53,167 nt of DNA, from positions 1-53,167 of the forward strand of contig NZ_QOHO01000024.1 in the NCBI RefSeq assembly GCF_003432035.1. Direction: 5' to 3'. The stretch comes from Lacrimispora amygdalina. Its GTDB lineage: Bacteria > Bacillota > Clostridia > Lachnospirales > Lachnospiraceae. Below the pieces are notes generated by a model. The model saw only the letters and a list, made by a program, of their open reading frames with translations. It was not told the DNA's origin and made no database searches. A program made the translations under genes and the position numbers. Below are positions 44,605 through 53,167 of this stretch, in pieces (positions within the stretch are counted from its first letter, which is position 1; each line of letters opens with the position of its first letter).

Positions 44605-45662
44605 AAAAGATAAAAGCCGGAATTGTTGGATATGGATTTATGGGTCACTGCCACGGGGAAATGCTTGGAACTTTTGATGAGGTCGTGTTTGCGGCAGCAG
44701 CCGATACGAATCCGGAGCAGTTAAAGGATGTTCCGCAAGGGGTGCACGCATACGGAACGATTGATGAAATACTTAAGACTGAAGAACTGGATTTCATTAT
44801 TATTGCAACGCCCAACCCCAGTCATCTGGAGATGGTGGAAAAGAGCGCGAAAGCCGGTATACATATTATCTGTGAAAAGCCGGCGGCCATGTCGATTGAA
44901 GAATTTGATAAAATGACTGCTGCGGCAAAGGAGAATCAGGTGATATTTACCGTCCATCAGCAGAGGCGTTGGGATAAGGATTTCAGAATCATGAAAGAAG
45001 TGTATGACAGGCGGCTGGTGGGTGATATGTATGTCATCAAATCACAGCTTTATGGAATCAACGGAAATATGCATGACTGGCATATCTATCCTGAGATGGG
45101 CGGAGGAATGCTGTATGACTGGGGCGTTCATTTAATTGACCAGATCCTGTTTATGGTGGATTCTGAGATTGATTCCGTTTTTGCAGATGTGCGCAATGTC
45201 ATTAACCGGGATGTAGATGATTATTTCCACATACTGATTAAATTTAAAAATAAGATCACAGCCGATATGGAACTGGGAACCTATTATCTCACACCAAAAC
45301 GCGCATGGTTTATTGGCGGAACAGGCGGAAGTGCCATGATTGACGGATTTGGTGGGGAAGGAAAGATTGTGAGAACCACTCATCTGCTGGAAAATGTTCC
45401 TGGAACGATCACCATGACTGCAGCCGGACCAACAAGAAGTTTTGGCCCACCTGCACCGGGGCTGCTGATTGAAGAAGATCTTCCGATAACAAATGCAGAA
45501 CACCGGCAATATATGGTACACTTTTTAAAAGCGCTTCACGGAGAAGAAGAACTGGCAGTGAAGCCGGAGGAAGTGCGGGTTGTTTTAGATGTAATGGAGG
45601 CAGTCCGTGAATCAGCCAGAACGGGAGAGGCAGTCCGCTTTAAAAATAATAATCAGAGGTGA
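44601..45662 (+). CDS. second Gfo/Idh/MocA oxidoreductase
   Basis: 353 residues, ATG 44601 overlapping the alpha-subunit stop. It has the Rossmann start KIKAGIVGYGFMGHCHGE, catalytic Lys93 in CEKPAAMS and the DWGVHLIDQ block. It is a distant paralogue of the 42009 enzyme, not a recent duplicate. With two such enzymes around the deglycosidase, one may form the 3-keto sugar and the other may reduce the released keto-sugar or act on a different ring position. Which does which cannot be told. Confidence 0.85.
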   Translation: MKKIKAGIVGYGFMGHCHGEMLGTFDEVVFAAAADTNPEQLKDVPQGVHAYGTIDEILKTEELDFIIIATPNPSHLEMVEKSAKAGIHIICEKPAAMSIEEFDKMTAAAKENQVIFTVHQQRRWDKDFRIMKEVYDRRLVGDMYVIKSQLYGINGNMHDWHIYPEMGGGMLYDWGVHLIDQILFMVDSEIDSVFADVRNVINRDVDDYFHILIKFKNKITADMELGTYYLTPKRAWFIGGTGGSAMIDGFGGEGKIVRTTHLLENVPGTITMTAAGPTRSFGPPAPGLLIEEDLPITNAEHRQYMVHFLKALHGEEELAVKPEEVRVVLDVMEAVRESARTGEAVRFKNNNQR

Positions 45663-45666
45663 TAAG

Positions 45667-47115
45667 GTGAAAAAATACGAGACACAGATCGTTGTGATAG
45701 CAGCCGGACCGTCAGGGCTTTCTGCGGCAGTCCAGGCAGCAGAAAACGGAGCAGAAGTCATCGTGCTGGAAAAAACATCCACAGTGGGCGGAGCTGCAAA
45801 CATGGGTATGGGACCCCTTGGAATCGGAACAAAATACCAGAGACAGCAGATGATTGACATTACCGTGGAAAAAGCATTTAACATGTTTATGGAATATACC
45901 CACTATAATGTCGATGCCAGACTGGTGAAACGGTATTTTGAACAGTCTGCGGAAACCATTGAATGGCTGGAAGATATGGGAGTGGAGTTTGAGGGAGCAT
46001 TTCGCTATTTCCCTAAATCAGAGGCAACCTGGCATATTGTGAAGACAGACCATGGAATCGGACCAAGGGCAGCTTCTTTTATGAATAAGGCTTTATATGA
46101 GCGGGCGAAGGAGCTTGGAGTTACGTTCCTTCTGGAAACGCCTGCGAGGGAAATAATAAAAGAAAACGGTGCCGTTGCCGGAGTGATGGCTGCCGGTCCT
46201 GACGGGGAGGAAATCGAGATCCGCTGTAAGGCGGCGATTATCTGTACCGGGGGAGCAGGAGCCAATAAAGAGATGATCAAGGCAGAAACCGGGCTGGATC
46301 ATGGAAAAAATCTGTATAGCTTTGCAATACCAGGCCTTACCGGTGACGGCATGAAAATGGCATGGGCGGCAGGTGCAGGAAAGACCCAGGTGCGTATTGA
46401 GATGGCAGCCAGCATTGAGGGCATGGATGATTTGACCCAGGGGGTATCCAACGTCTTTGGCCAGCCTAATCTTCTGGTGAACAGACAGGGAAAGCGGGTT
46501 ATGAATGAGGAACAGATGCAAAATTCCACCTTCCTTTCCAATGTAGTGTCTCATCAAAAAGACAAATTGTGTTTCAGTATTGTGGATTCCTCTATTGTAA
46601 AGCATTATATCCGCAACGGAGTAGATCATGTAAGTCTTGTGAGAACCAACCCGGATGTGTCTGATTTCTACGATGGAATTAAGATGGCAGAAGAAAACGG
46701 GAATGTAGATTTATTCGTGGCTGATACAATTGAAGAATTAGCTGAGAAAGCCGGTATTCATGCAGAAAATCTGGTGAACACAGTGGAAGACTATAATGAT
46801 TACTGTGACAGTACAGATGCAGAGTTTTTTAAAGACAGAAGATATATGCGCCCTGTTTATAAGGCACCTTTTTACTGCGCTAAAGTAAGGATGGGCGGAT
46901 ACGGCACCGTCGGAGGAATTAAAATCAACGAAAACTGCCAGGCTGTTGACGAAGCATTTGAACCGGTGCCCGGATTATATGCAGCTGGTGCGGATTCCTG
47001 TAACATTTACAATGACAGTTATATGTTTCTGCTTCCTGGCAATTCCATGGGTTACGCGGTAAATACCGGAAGGATTGCCGGAATGAGCGCGGCTGAGTAC
47101 GTGGAAGAATCATAA
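45667..47115 (+). CDS. FAD-dependent reductase, fumarate reductase flavoprotein type
   Basis: 482 residues. GTG 45667 follows AGAGGTGA; the longer frame from 45607 overlaps the previous gene. An FAD-binding N-terminus (IVVIAAGPSGLSAAVQAAE with VIVLEKTSTVGGAA) is followed by the FAD_binding_2 body and the C-terminal GPGxG-like block ending LLPGNSMGYAVNTGRIAGMSAAEY. It has no FMN-binding or signal domain. Relatives reduce activated C=C bonds (fumarate, urocanate, cinnamate-like acids, ketosteroids). In this operon a role on the released aromatic aglycone, or in its activation, is plausible but not shown. Confidence 0.83.
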   Translation: MKKYETQIVVIAAGPSGLSAAVQAAENGAEVIVLEKTSTVGGAANMGMGPLGIGTKYQRQQMIDITVEKAFNMFMEYTHYNVDARLVKRYFEQSAETIEWLEDMGVEFEGAFRYFPKSEATWHIVKTDHGIGPRAASFMNKALYERAKELGVTFLLETPAREIIKENGAVAGVMAAGPDGEEIEIRCKAAIICTGGAGANKEMIKAETGLDHGKNLYSFAIPGLTGDGMKMAWAAGAGKTQVRIEMAASIEGMDDLTQGVSNVFGQPNLLVNRQGKRVMNEEQMQNSTFLSNVVSHQKDKLCFSIVDSSIVKHYIRNGVDHVSLVRTNPDVSDFYDGIKMAEENGNVDLFVADTIEELAEKAGIHAENLVNTVEDYNDYCDSTDAEFFKDRRYMRPVYKAPFYCAKVRMGGYGTVGGIKINENCQAVDEAFEPVPGLYAAGADSCNIYNDSYMFLLPGNSMGYAVNTGRIAGMSAAEYVEES

Positions 47116-47136
47116 GAGCAAATCGGGAGGAAATAA

Positions 47137-48105
47137 ATGAAAGTATTGGGAATATCATTCGGACGAAAGATGAAATGCGGAGACATCATGGTAAAGGAAG
47201 CTCTTTTTCAGGCAAAAGCAGCCGGAGCTGAAGTGGAATTTATCAACACCATTAATATGGAAATCGGGCACTGCAAAGCCTGCGGAGCCTGCAGCACGAA
47301 ACGGGACCGGGGGGGCCAGGTAGCGTGTATTTTAAAGGATGACTATGAGAAACTGGAAGAAGCAGTGCTGAACGCAGACGGAATTATCATTGCTGCTCCC
47401 GTATATGCGGTAGGAATTGTGGGTCAGTTTAAGAACTTTGTTGACCGGTTCTGTCCTGCCCATGACAGGGCGGCTCTTTTGGAAGAACAGAAAAAGAGGG
47501 TGGAAGCCGGGAAAACCGGAGAGGAACTTTTGGATGCCAGATATTTTAAAGACCGTTATATCGGATATATTTCAGTAGGCGGAGCGTCTACCCAAAACTG
47601 GGTATCCATGGGACTTCCCATGCTCAATCTGTTCGGTTTTTCCTGCCATATGAAGGTGGTAGGACAGATTGATGCCTATGATCAGGGAAGAAGGGCCAAT
47701 CCCGTGTTTGACAGCCATCTGATGGAGCAGTGCCAGAACCTGGGCAGAGCCATTGCCCAGTCAGTGGGAAAACCCTATGATGAAGTGGAATGGCTTGGGG
47801 AAGAGGGAATCTGTCCGGTCTGCCACTGCAATCAGCTGAGCATTTCTCCCTCCCGCTCTGCAATTGTGGAATGTCCTGTTTGCGGAATCAGCGGAAATCT
47901 GGAGCTAAAGGACAATAAAATAGAAGTAAAATTCAGTGAAGAGCAGATAAATCGTGCCAGATGGACCATTAACGGACTGTATGAGCATTATCATGAGATA
48001 CAGGGAATGATTAAGATCTGTGTTCCAAAGCTTCAGGAACATAAGGATACATTGCCAAAGATGCTGGAGAAGTATGAGAAATTTGATGAATTCATCAATC
48101 AGTGA
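47137..48105 (+). CDS. NADPH-dependent FMN reductase-like iron-sulfur flavoprotein
   Basis: 322 residues, ATG 47137 behind GGGAGGAAATA. The first 200 residues are a flavodoxin-like FMN-binding fold (MKVLGISFGRKMKCGDIM, IIIAAPVYAVGIVGQFKNFVDR). CKACGACSTKR follows the first half-domain, as in iron-sulfur flavoproteins. The C-terminal part has two CPVC pairs (GICPVCHC, VECPVCGISG), probably a zinc ribbon or rubredoxin-like site. It lies between the FAD reductase and a sugar transporter and probably passes electrons to or from the FAD enzyme. Confidence 0.8.
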   Translation: MKVLGISFGRKMKCGDIMVKEALFQAKAAGAEVEFINTINMEIGHCKACGACSTKRDRGGQVACILKDDYEKLEEAVLNADGIIIAAPVYAVGIVGQFKNFVDRFCPAHDRAALLEEQKKRVEAGKTGEELLDARYFKDRYIGYISVGGASTQNWVSMGLPMLNLFGFSCHMKVVGQIDAYDQGRRANPVFDSHLMEQCQNLGRAIAQSVGKPYDEVEWLGEEGICPVCHCNQLSISPSRSAIVECPVCGISGNLELKDNKIEVKFSEEQINRARWTINGLYEHYHEIQGMIKICVPKLQEHKDTLPKMLEKYEKFDEFINQ

Positions 48106-48125
48106 CGGAATAGGAGAGGGAGAAG

Positions 48126-49487
48126 ATGGGGACAAACAAAAATGAAATAAGACCGGTTCAAATAGGGGTTTACGGTCTTGGTAATTTTGCATCACAGTTA
48201 TCCTGGACAATGGTCAGTTCATATCTGATTTTGTTTTATACGGATGTGTTTGGGCTGGCAACCGGGGCAGTTGCAATTCTCATGCTGGTGGCCAAGATCT
48301 GGGATGGAATGAATGATCCCATGATGGGGGCAATCATGGAGCGAACAAGTACCAGGTGGGGAAGGTTTCGTCCGTATATTTTTATAGGAGCCCCTCTGCT
48401 GGTGGTTTTTACAATTCTCACGTTTACAGTACCTGGGTTTGGTGAGAAAGGAAAGCTGATTTATGCCTATATTACTTACATTGGTCTTGGCATGAGCTAT
48501 ACAGTATTAAATGTTCCTTATACAGCATTGCCGGCTGTTATGACCAATGAACCGAAAAGTATCAACCGGCTTTATGCCGCACAGATGGTGGGAATGACAA
48601 CGGGTATGATTATTCTCAATCTCTGTACACTGCCTCTTGTGAAATTTTTAGGCGGCGGCTTACAGGCAGCCGGATATCAGAAAACGGCAACCTTATATGC
48701 GCTCATCTCCCTTCCGATTTTCTGGTTTGTGGCATATTTCTGCAAAGAAAATATTACTGTCCGCAAGGAAGATCAGGTGCCGGTAAAAGAGACCGTAAAG
48801 GCGATTCTGAAAAACAGAAATTTAATGCTTACCATTGCCTATACGATCATTTCCATGGCCGGACTATTCGGTCGCATTGGTGTAGCTGTATATTTTTACA
48901 TTTACTGTGTTCAGGATTACCGCTTCATTACTCTGTTTATGATGATGCAGATGATCGTTGGTACAATCATCATGCCGATTTCTCCAAAAGTAATGGAAAA
49001 GATCGGAAAGCGCAATACATGTATTTTGGCTATGCTGCTCCAGTCCGTATCAATGGCTCTTATGTTTTTCGGCCCATATAAGAACATTCCTTACTTATTC
49101 CTGTGCCATATTATCTACGGATTAGGCTACGTTGCTGGACCTTGCGGAAGTGCAATGATCATTGACTCCATAGACGAATATGACATTAGAAATCAGGTCA
49201 GAAGTGACGGAACGGCATTTGCCATGAACGGCCTTGGAACCAAGGTGGCAGCAGCAATCGGAAGTGCACTGGGGATCGCTATTATCGGCTGGTTTGGTTA
49301 TGCGGCCGGGCAGGATCCCACCCCCGGAGTTCAAAATGGAATTAACATAGCTGCCAATCTGGTGCCGATGCTGTTCTTCCTCCTGTCAATCATACCGCTT
49401 GCAATGTACAATCTCTCCGATGATAAGATGGAGGGGATCAGGAAAGCAATCTATGAACGGAATATGGCAAAACAGAAAGCAGATTAA
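48126..49487 (+). CDS. GPH family glycoside/cation symporter
   Basis: A 453-residue membrane transporter of the glycoside-pentoside-hexuronide family (MelB-like), with about 12 helices. ATG 48126 follows TAGGAGAGGGAG. Typical blocks are YGLGNFASQLSWTMVSSYL, the NDPMMGAIMERTSTRWGRFRPYI loop with its acidic and basic residues, and DEYDIRNQVRSDGTAFAMNG. It would import the glycoside substrate with Na+ or H+. Its place in the operon fits uptake of an intact C-glycoside. Confidence 0.88.
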   Translation: MGTNKNEIRPVQIGVYGLGNFASQLSWTMVSSYLILFYTDVFGLATGAVAILMLVAKIWDGMNDPMMGAIMERTSTRWGRFRPYIFIGAPLLVVFTILTFTVPGFGEKGKLIYAYITYIGLGMSYTVLNVPYTALPAVMTNEPKSINRLYAAQMVGMTTGMIILNLCTLPLVKFLGGGLQAAGYQKTATLYALISLPIFWFVAYFCKENITVRKEDQVPVKETVKAILKNRNLMLTIAYTIISMAGLFGRIGVAVYFYIYCVQDYRFITLFMMMQMIVGTIIMPISPKVMEKIGKRNTCILAMLLQSVSMALMFFGPYKNIPYLFLCHIIYGLGYVAGPCGSAMIIDSIDEYDIRNQVRSDGTAFAMNGLGTKVAAAIGSALGIAIIGWFGYAAGQDPTPGVQNGINIAANLVPMLFFLLSIIPLAMYNLSDDKMEGIRKAIYERNMAKQKAD

Positions 49488-49539
49488 TAAGGAGTTTTAG
49501 TATTGATAAAGACAAAAGGGAAACAGGGAGGAATGATTC

Positions 49540-51657
49540 ATGGCAGTCATAACCATAGACGGTAAAAGAATGGAAGTACCAGATGGCAGGAATGTGCTTG
49601 ACTGCGCTCTTGATGCGGGAATTTATATTCCTCATCTATGTCATCATCCGGATTTAAAGCCCTTAGGCTCCTGCCGGATGTGCCTGGTTGAAGTAGATGG
49701 GGGGGAGACACCGGTCACCTCCTGCAATTTAATAGCAAAGACTGGAATGAACATCCGGACTGACAGTGAGGAGATTGCAAGGCTACGTATGCTTTCTCTG
49801 GAACTGATCTTAACCGGTCATCCAGAGGATTGTTCCACTTGTCCCAAGTACGGCAGCTGTGAGCTTCAGACTCTGATCCAGTATATCGGTCCGAAGACAG
49901 GCAGGCTGAAAATGAGGATTAAGGGATTCCGGACAGAAGAGGAAAATCCCCTTCTGGTCCATGATATGAACCGCTGCGTTCTCTGCGGCCGCTGTGTCAG
50001 AGCATGTCAGGAGCTGAGGGGAGTTCACGTACTGGATTATCGGCAGAAAGGGCTGGAAACGTATGTGGGCACAGTTCACGAAAAGCTTCTGGCTGATGCA
50101 GACTGCCGTTTCTGCGGAGCCTGTGCTGAGGTCTGTCCAACCGGAGCAATCCGTGACAAATGGAAAGAGGGACAGGAGCGCAGATCAAAACAGGACAGAA
50201 TTGTCCCCTGCCGCTACGGCTGCCCTGCCCACATTGATATTCCAAGATATGTCAGGCTTGCAGGGGAAGCACGGTATGATGAGGCGGCAGCCGTAGTCCG
50301 GGAAAAAGCTCCCTTTCCAGAGATCCTGGGGCATATTTGCAGCCATGCCTGTGAGCTGGAATGCAAAAGAGGGGAGATTAATAAATCTGTTTCCATCAGA
50401 AATATCAAACGGTATGCTGCGGAGCATGATACGGGAAGCTGTTGGAGAGGAAAAGGAAAGCAGCTTAAAGACAGTGGAAAAAAGGTATGCATTGTGGGTG
50501 CCGGACCTGCAGGTCTGACAGCAGCCTACTATCTTCGCAAGCAGGGGCATGAGGTTACGGTTAAGGAGTCACTTCCGCAGGTTGGGGGTATGATGAGCTA
50601 TGGAATTCCTTCATACCGCCTCCCAAGAGAAGTAATAACAAAAGAGACAGCCCTGATTACAGAAGCCGGTGTAAGGATTGAAACATCTGTAAAAGTAGAA
50701 AATCCGTCATTGTTGCTAAAGGAATATGATGCTGTGCTGATGGCAGTGGGAAGCCACAAGGGAATCCGTCTAACGATGGAAGGAGATCATCTGCCTGGTG
50801 TGGTTTTAAATACCGATTTCCTCAGGCAGGTAAATCTTGGGGAACCGGTGGATTTAGGAAGCAGGGTGGTTGTTCTGGGCGGCGGAAATGTAGCGTTTGA
50901 CTGTGCCAGGACAGCGAAACGCCTGGGGGCAGAACGAGTTTTACTTGCCTGTCTGGAAGCCAGAGAGGCCATGACAGCCGATGAAGAGGAGATTCTTCAG
51001 GCTGAGGAGGAAGGAATTGGGATCTATCCTGCACATACTTTTGAACGGATTACCGGAACAAAAAAGGTCACAGGAGTAGATTTTATGAAGGTAAAATCCT
51101 TTACTTTTGATGTTCAGAGAAAGGCTGTTATTGAAAAACAGGAAGGAACTGAGCTGCATCTGGAAGCTGACACGGTGATATTTGCTGTGGGGCAGAGGCC
51201 GGATCTTGATGAGACGTCAGGTCTTTTGCTGGGAAGAGGAAACTGCATACAGGTAAAAGAACATTCCCTTAAAACATCCTGTGATGGCGTTTTTGCTGCC
51301 GGTGATGCAGTATATGGAACAAAATCAGTAATTGCAGCAATTGCATCCGGAAGAGAGGCGGCTTCAGAAATAGACCGTTATCTTGGAGGTGATGGAGATA
51401 TATCAGAGAAACTGGCTCCGGATGAGTCTGTATCACCCCATATCGGATCTTGTCCGGGTTTTGCTTACAGGGAGCGGCAGGAGTCCCAATTGCTGCCTGC
51501 AGAACAACGGGTTGCTAATTTTAATATAGCTGACACGGGGATCGGGGAATGCGTATCATTGGAAACCGGACGCTGCCTGCAGTGCGATCTGCGTCTAAAT
51601 ATTGCCCAGCCCAGACTGTGGGGAGATTATTCCGGACAGGAGGGAACGGATGTATGA
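49540..51657 (+). CDS. multi-cluster iron-sulfur / GltD-like NAD(P)H oxidoreductase
   Basis: A 705-residue fusion, ATG 49540 behind AGGGAGGAATG. Residues 1-200 are like NuoG or hydrogenase electron-entry domains: a [2Fe-2S] site (Cys34, 45, 48, 62), a His-Cys3 site (His94, Cys98, 101, 107), and two [4Fe-4S] sites (Cys146/149/152/156 and 189/192/195/199). Residues 220-650 resemble the glutamate synthase small subunit: a cysteine-rich domain, an FAD Rossmann motif (GAGPAG at 320-325), and a second dinucleotide site in VVVLGGGNVAFDCA. It would pass electrons between NAD(P)H and an iron-sulfur partner. The end overlaps the next gene (ATGA). Confidence 0.85.
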   Translation: MAVITIDGKRMEVPDGRNVLDCALDAGIYIPHLCHHPDLKPLGSCRMCLVEVDGGETPVTSCNLIAKTGMNIRTDSEEIARLRMLSLELILTGHPEDCSTCPKYGSCELQTLIQYIGPKTGRLKMRIKGFRTEEENPLLVHDMNRCVLCGRCVRACQELRGVHVLDYRQKGLETYVGTVHEKLLADADCRFCGACAEVCPTGAIRDKWKEGQERRSKQDRIVPCRYGCPAHIDIPRYVRLAGEARYDEAAAVVREKAPFPEILGHICSHACELECKRGEINKSVSIRNIKRYAAEHDTGSCWRGKGKQLKDSGKKVCIVGAGPAGLTAAYYLRKQGHEVTVKESLPQVGGMMSYGIPSYRLPREVITKETALITEAGVRIETSVKVENPSLLLKEYDAVLMAVGSHKGIRLTMEGDHLPGVVLNTDFLRQVNLGEPVDLGSRVVVLGGGNVAFDCARTAKRLGAERVLLACLEAREAMTADEEEILQAEEEGIGIYPAHTFERITGTKKVTGVDFMKVKSFTFDVQRKAVIEKQEGTELHLEADTVIFAVGQRPDLDETSGLLLGRGNCIQVKEHSLKTSCDGVFAAGDAVYGTKSVIAAIASGREAASEIDRYLGGDGDISEKLAPDESVSPHIGSCPGFAYRERQESQLLPAEQRVANFNIADTGIGECVSLETGRCLQCDLRLNIAQPRLWGDYSGQEGTDV

Positions 51658-52814
51658 GTGACCGCCGTGATGATGTGATGAGAGTACTATCGGCTTATCA
51701 ATTAAAGGATTATGGTATAAAAGGACCTTCCCTTGCAGAAAGCTTTGCCAGGCGTCAGGCCAGCTGCCTTGTGGTCGGTCTGCGAAACAGCGATAAATCC
51801 GGGGTTCTGCTTCAGCTTTTGGATACACAAGAAGGTGTGAATCAGCTGATAACCGGAATGGAATCTGCGGCCCTGCTACTGGGAGCCGGAAAGAAAATAT
51901 TTTATATCCCAGAATATGCAATACATGTAAAGGAACGGATTGAAACGTTTGTGAGCGCAGCCGGCATTGAAGTAAGGATTGGATTAATTGATGTAAGAGA
52001 GCATGAGGATTCTGTTATCTGCCATCTGGTGACCATGCTTGAGATTGCTGATTGTTTAGAAGGTACATATGAGGAAAGTATTTATGTTTCTGTAAATGGA
52101 GGCAGTCTGAAGCGAGTGTCTCCTGATACCTCTGTTGGAGATCTGACCGGCACAAAAAAGGGAAAAGGAGTCCTGATTGGTAACCGTATCTATGATAATC
52201 ATGCATTGGAGATGAATCTGGATGAGTCAGAGTTGGACAATGGAATGGTGCAGATACTTGGCGAAAATGACTGCATGATCCGTCTGGTGGAAAAAGATCT
52301 TTTGGAAAACAGGGAAAGAAGCTGCGGAAAATGCGTGTTCTGCAGGGAAGGACTCTTACAACTGCACGCCATGTATAAAGATACTGCCGAAGGGAAAGGG
52401 AAAAACGATTATCCGGAACTGATCCGGGAAATAGGACTTGCAATGAAGCATGGATGCCTTTGTTCTCTGGGGCAGAACGGTGCACAGCCGGCATTGGGAG
52501 TTCTGGAACATTTTTCTAATGAATATATGGCACATAATAAGAGAAAAAAATGTCCTGCAGGTGTTTGCTTTTTGAAATCAGTAATCTATATAGATCCTGT
52601 TCTCTGTACCGGCTGTATGGAATGCCTGGATCGGTGCCGGGCAGGCTGTATAGAAGGAAAGTCAGGGTATATTCACATGATAGACAGTACGGAATGCACC
52701 GGATGCAGAGCATGTATGGAGATATGCAAAGCAGATGCAATTGTTGAAACGGAAGGAAAGCTGCCTAAACTTCCTGAAAGACTGGTAAAGTGCGGTAAAT
52801 TTAAAAAAAGATAG
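51654..52814 (+). CDS. NuoF-like iron-sulfur protein with ferredoxin tail, lacking the FMN site
   Basis: 386 residues. ATG 51654 overlaps the preceding stop and follows AGGAGGGAACG; the longer frame from 51549 lies inside the previous gene. The C-terminal half carries the NuoF [4Fe-4S] module (SCGKCVFCREG, LCSLGQNGAQPALGVL). Two ferredoxin clusters follow (CTGCMECLDRC and CTGCRACMEIC). The N-terminal half shows remnants of the NuoF fold and an SLBB-like region, but not the glycine-rich GRGGAGFPTG FMN-binding motif. It is probably an electron-wiring subunit of a complex with the 49540 protein. Confidence 0.8.
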   Translation: MSDRRDDVMRVLSAYQLKDYGIKGPSLAESFARRQASCLVVGLRNSDKSGVLLQLLDTQEGVNQLITGMESAALLLGAGKKIFYIPEYAIHVKERIETFVSAAGIEVRIGLIDVREHEDSVICHLVTMLEIADCLEGTYEESIYVSVNGGSLKRVSPDTSVGDLTGTKKGKGVLIGNRIYDNHALEMNLDESELDNGMVQILGENDCMIRLVEKDLLENRERSCGKCVFCREGLLQLHAMYKDTAEGKGKNDYPELIREIGLAMKHGCLCSLGQNGAQPALGVLEHFSNEYMAHNKRKKCPAGVCFLKSVIYIDPVLCTGCMECLDRCRAGCIEGKSGYIHMIDSTECTGCRACMEICKADAIVETEGKLPKLPERLVKCGKFKKR

Positions 52815-52916
52815 GCGTAATTTATTGCATTAAGTAGAAAATGCAGGCAGAGCCTTGTTTGATATTTTGCAAAGTGATAAAATAAATGCGAAGTATATAA
52901 TAAGGAAGTGTTTAAG

Positions 52917-53033
52917 ATGAAACGTTTAATAAAAATTTACTGGCTTGGCTGGGTAAAGTGTGCAGAAATCATGAAGCAGGGTGTCTTTTCCATGAACCAT
53001 TGTGCTTATGTTCCGGATGTAAAATCAAAATAA
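52917..53033 (+). CDS. possible small protein (38 aa)
   Basis: ATG 52917 opens a 38-codon frame behind AAGGAAGTG, with TATAAT at 52896-52901 upstream and a strong terminator downstream. The peptide begins MKRLIKIYWLGWVKCAEIMK, basic and partly amphipathic. It is not recognisable by family. It could be a small membrane-associated protein or the coincidental content of a small RNA gene. Confidence 0.4.
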   Translation: MKRLIKIYWLGWVKCAEIMKQGVFSMNHCAYVPDVKSK

Positions 53034-53062
53034 GGAAACTGATCCTCTGACTCTGTTATACG

Positions 53063-53120
53063 AAAATCACCTTTCGTTTCCAATAGAAATTTTCTATTTT
53101 ACGAAAGGTGATTTTTTTTT
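53063..53120 (+). terminator. strong terminator at the right end
   Basis: ATCACCTTTCGT (53066-53077) pairs with ACGAAAGGTGAT (53101-53112) with an inner AATAGAAA/TTTCTATT stem, followed by nine or more T. It ends the 52917 transcript. Confidence 0.9.
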
Positions 53121-53167
53121 GTACACCTTAAATTTTTTTCTTAACAAAATGTTTTTACAATTTCGGT

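Overview
The window looks like chromosomal DNA of a spore-forming, low-to-mid GC anaerobic Firmicute of the Clostridia, most probably a Lachnospiraceae member of the Lacrimispora / Clostridium saccharolyticum type. The basis is gene content and style: strong AGGAGG ribosome sites, frequent GTG and TTG starts, an ANTAR-regulated glutamine synthetase, DapL, sporulation-type wall proteins, and a butyrate-kinase-type acyl kinase. This is inference from reading the sequence; no database was searched. No rRNA, tRNA or CRISPR array was seen.

Layout. 1-4100: a large PAS/GGDEF/EAL cyclic-di-GMP protein whose 3' end is split off by a one-base frameshift in an A-run. 4171-10424: two coupled aminotransferases, a YtvI-type permease, a secreted GH25 protein, a MATE exporter and a NifX-like metal protein. 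10500-12913 (minus): a three-gene ABC-2 exporter. 13275-15818: a cadmium/zinc resistance operon (cadC, HMA chaperone, P1B ATPase) with a SmtB/CadC-type operator. 15815-20161: glnA with a structured leader and a linked ANTAR regulator, then dapF and dapL. 20179-24858: Lrp regulator, CwlC-like amidase, HAD phosphatase, DUF368/PopT, a SpoIID-like protein and a small conserved-looking protein. 25019-29857: carAB with an unusual tandem-repeat leader, plus a small downstream gene. 29861-31765: a group IIC intron placed directly behind the carB-operon terminator and touching the 3' end of acpS.

The right-hand 21 kb is accessory metabolism. Cluster A (31767-38333) has acpS and a TetR regulator on the minus strand, facing a CocE-type hydrolase, an acyl carrier protein, a phosphate acyltransferase, a butyrate-kinase-like acyl kinase and an MFS transporter. 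It could interconvert a free acid, an acyl phosphate and an acyl-ACP under its own regulator, with its own carrier-activating enzyme. Cluster B (38497-52814) starts with an AraC regulator fused to a GH39-like domain. It continues with a sugar isomerase-like protein, a Gfo/Idh/MocA oxidoreductase, a CGDB/DUF6379-type beta subunit and a TIM-barrel alpha subunit, in the same order as the dgpABC genes for C-glycoside deglycosylation. A second Gfo/Idh oxidoreductase, a fumarate-reductase-type flavoprotein, an FMN reductase, a GPH sugar transporter and two multi-cluster iron-sulfur electron-transfer proteins follow. My reading is an import, sensing, oxidation, C-C cleavage and reductive aglycone processing pathway for a plant C-glycoside. 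The attached reductive module is the least described part and the best candidate for a new system.
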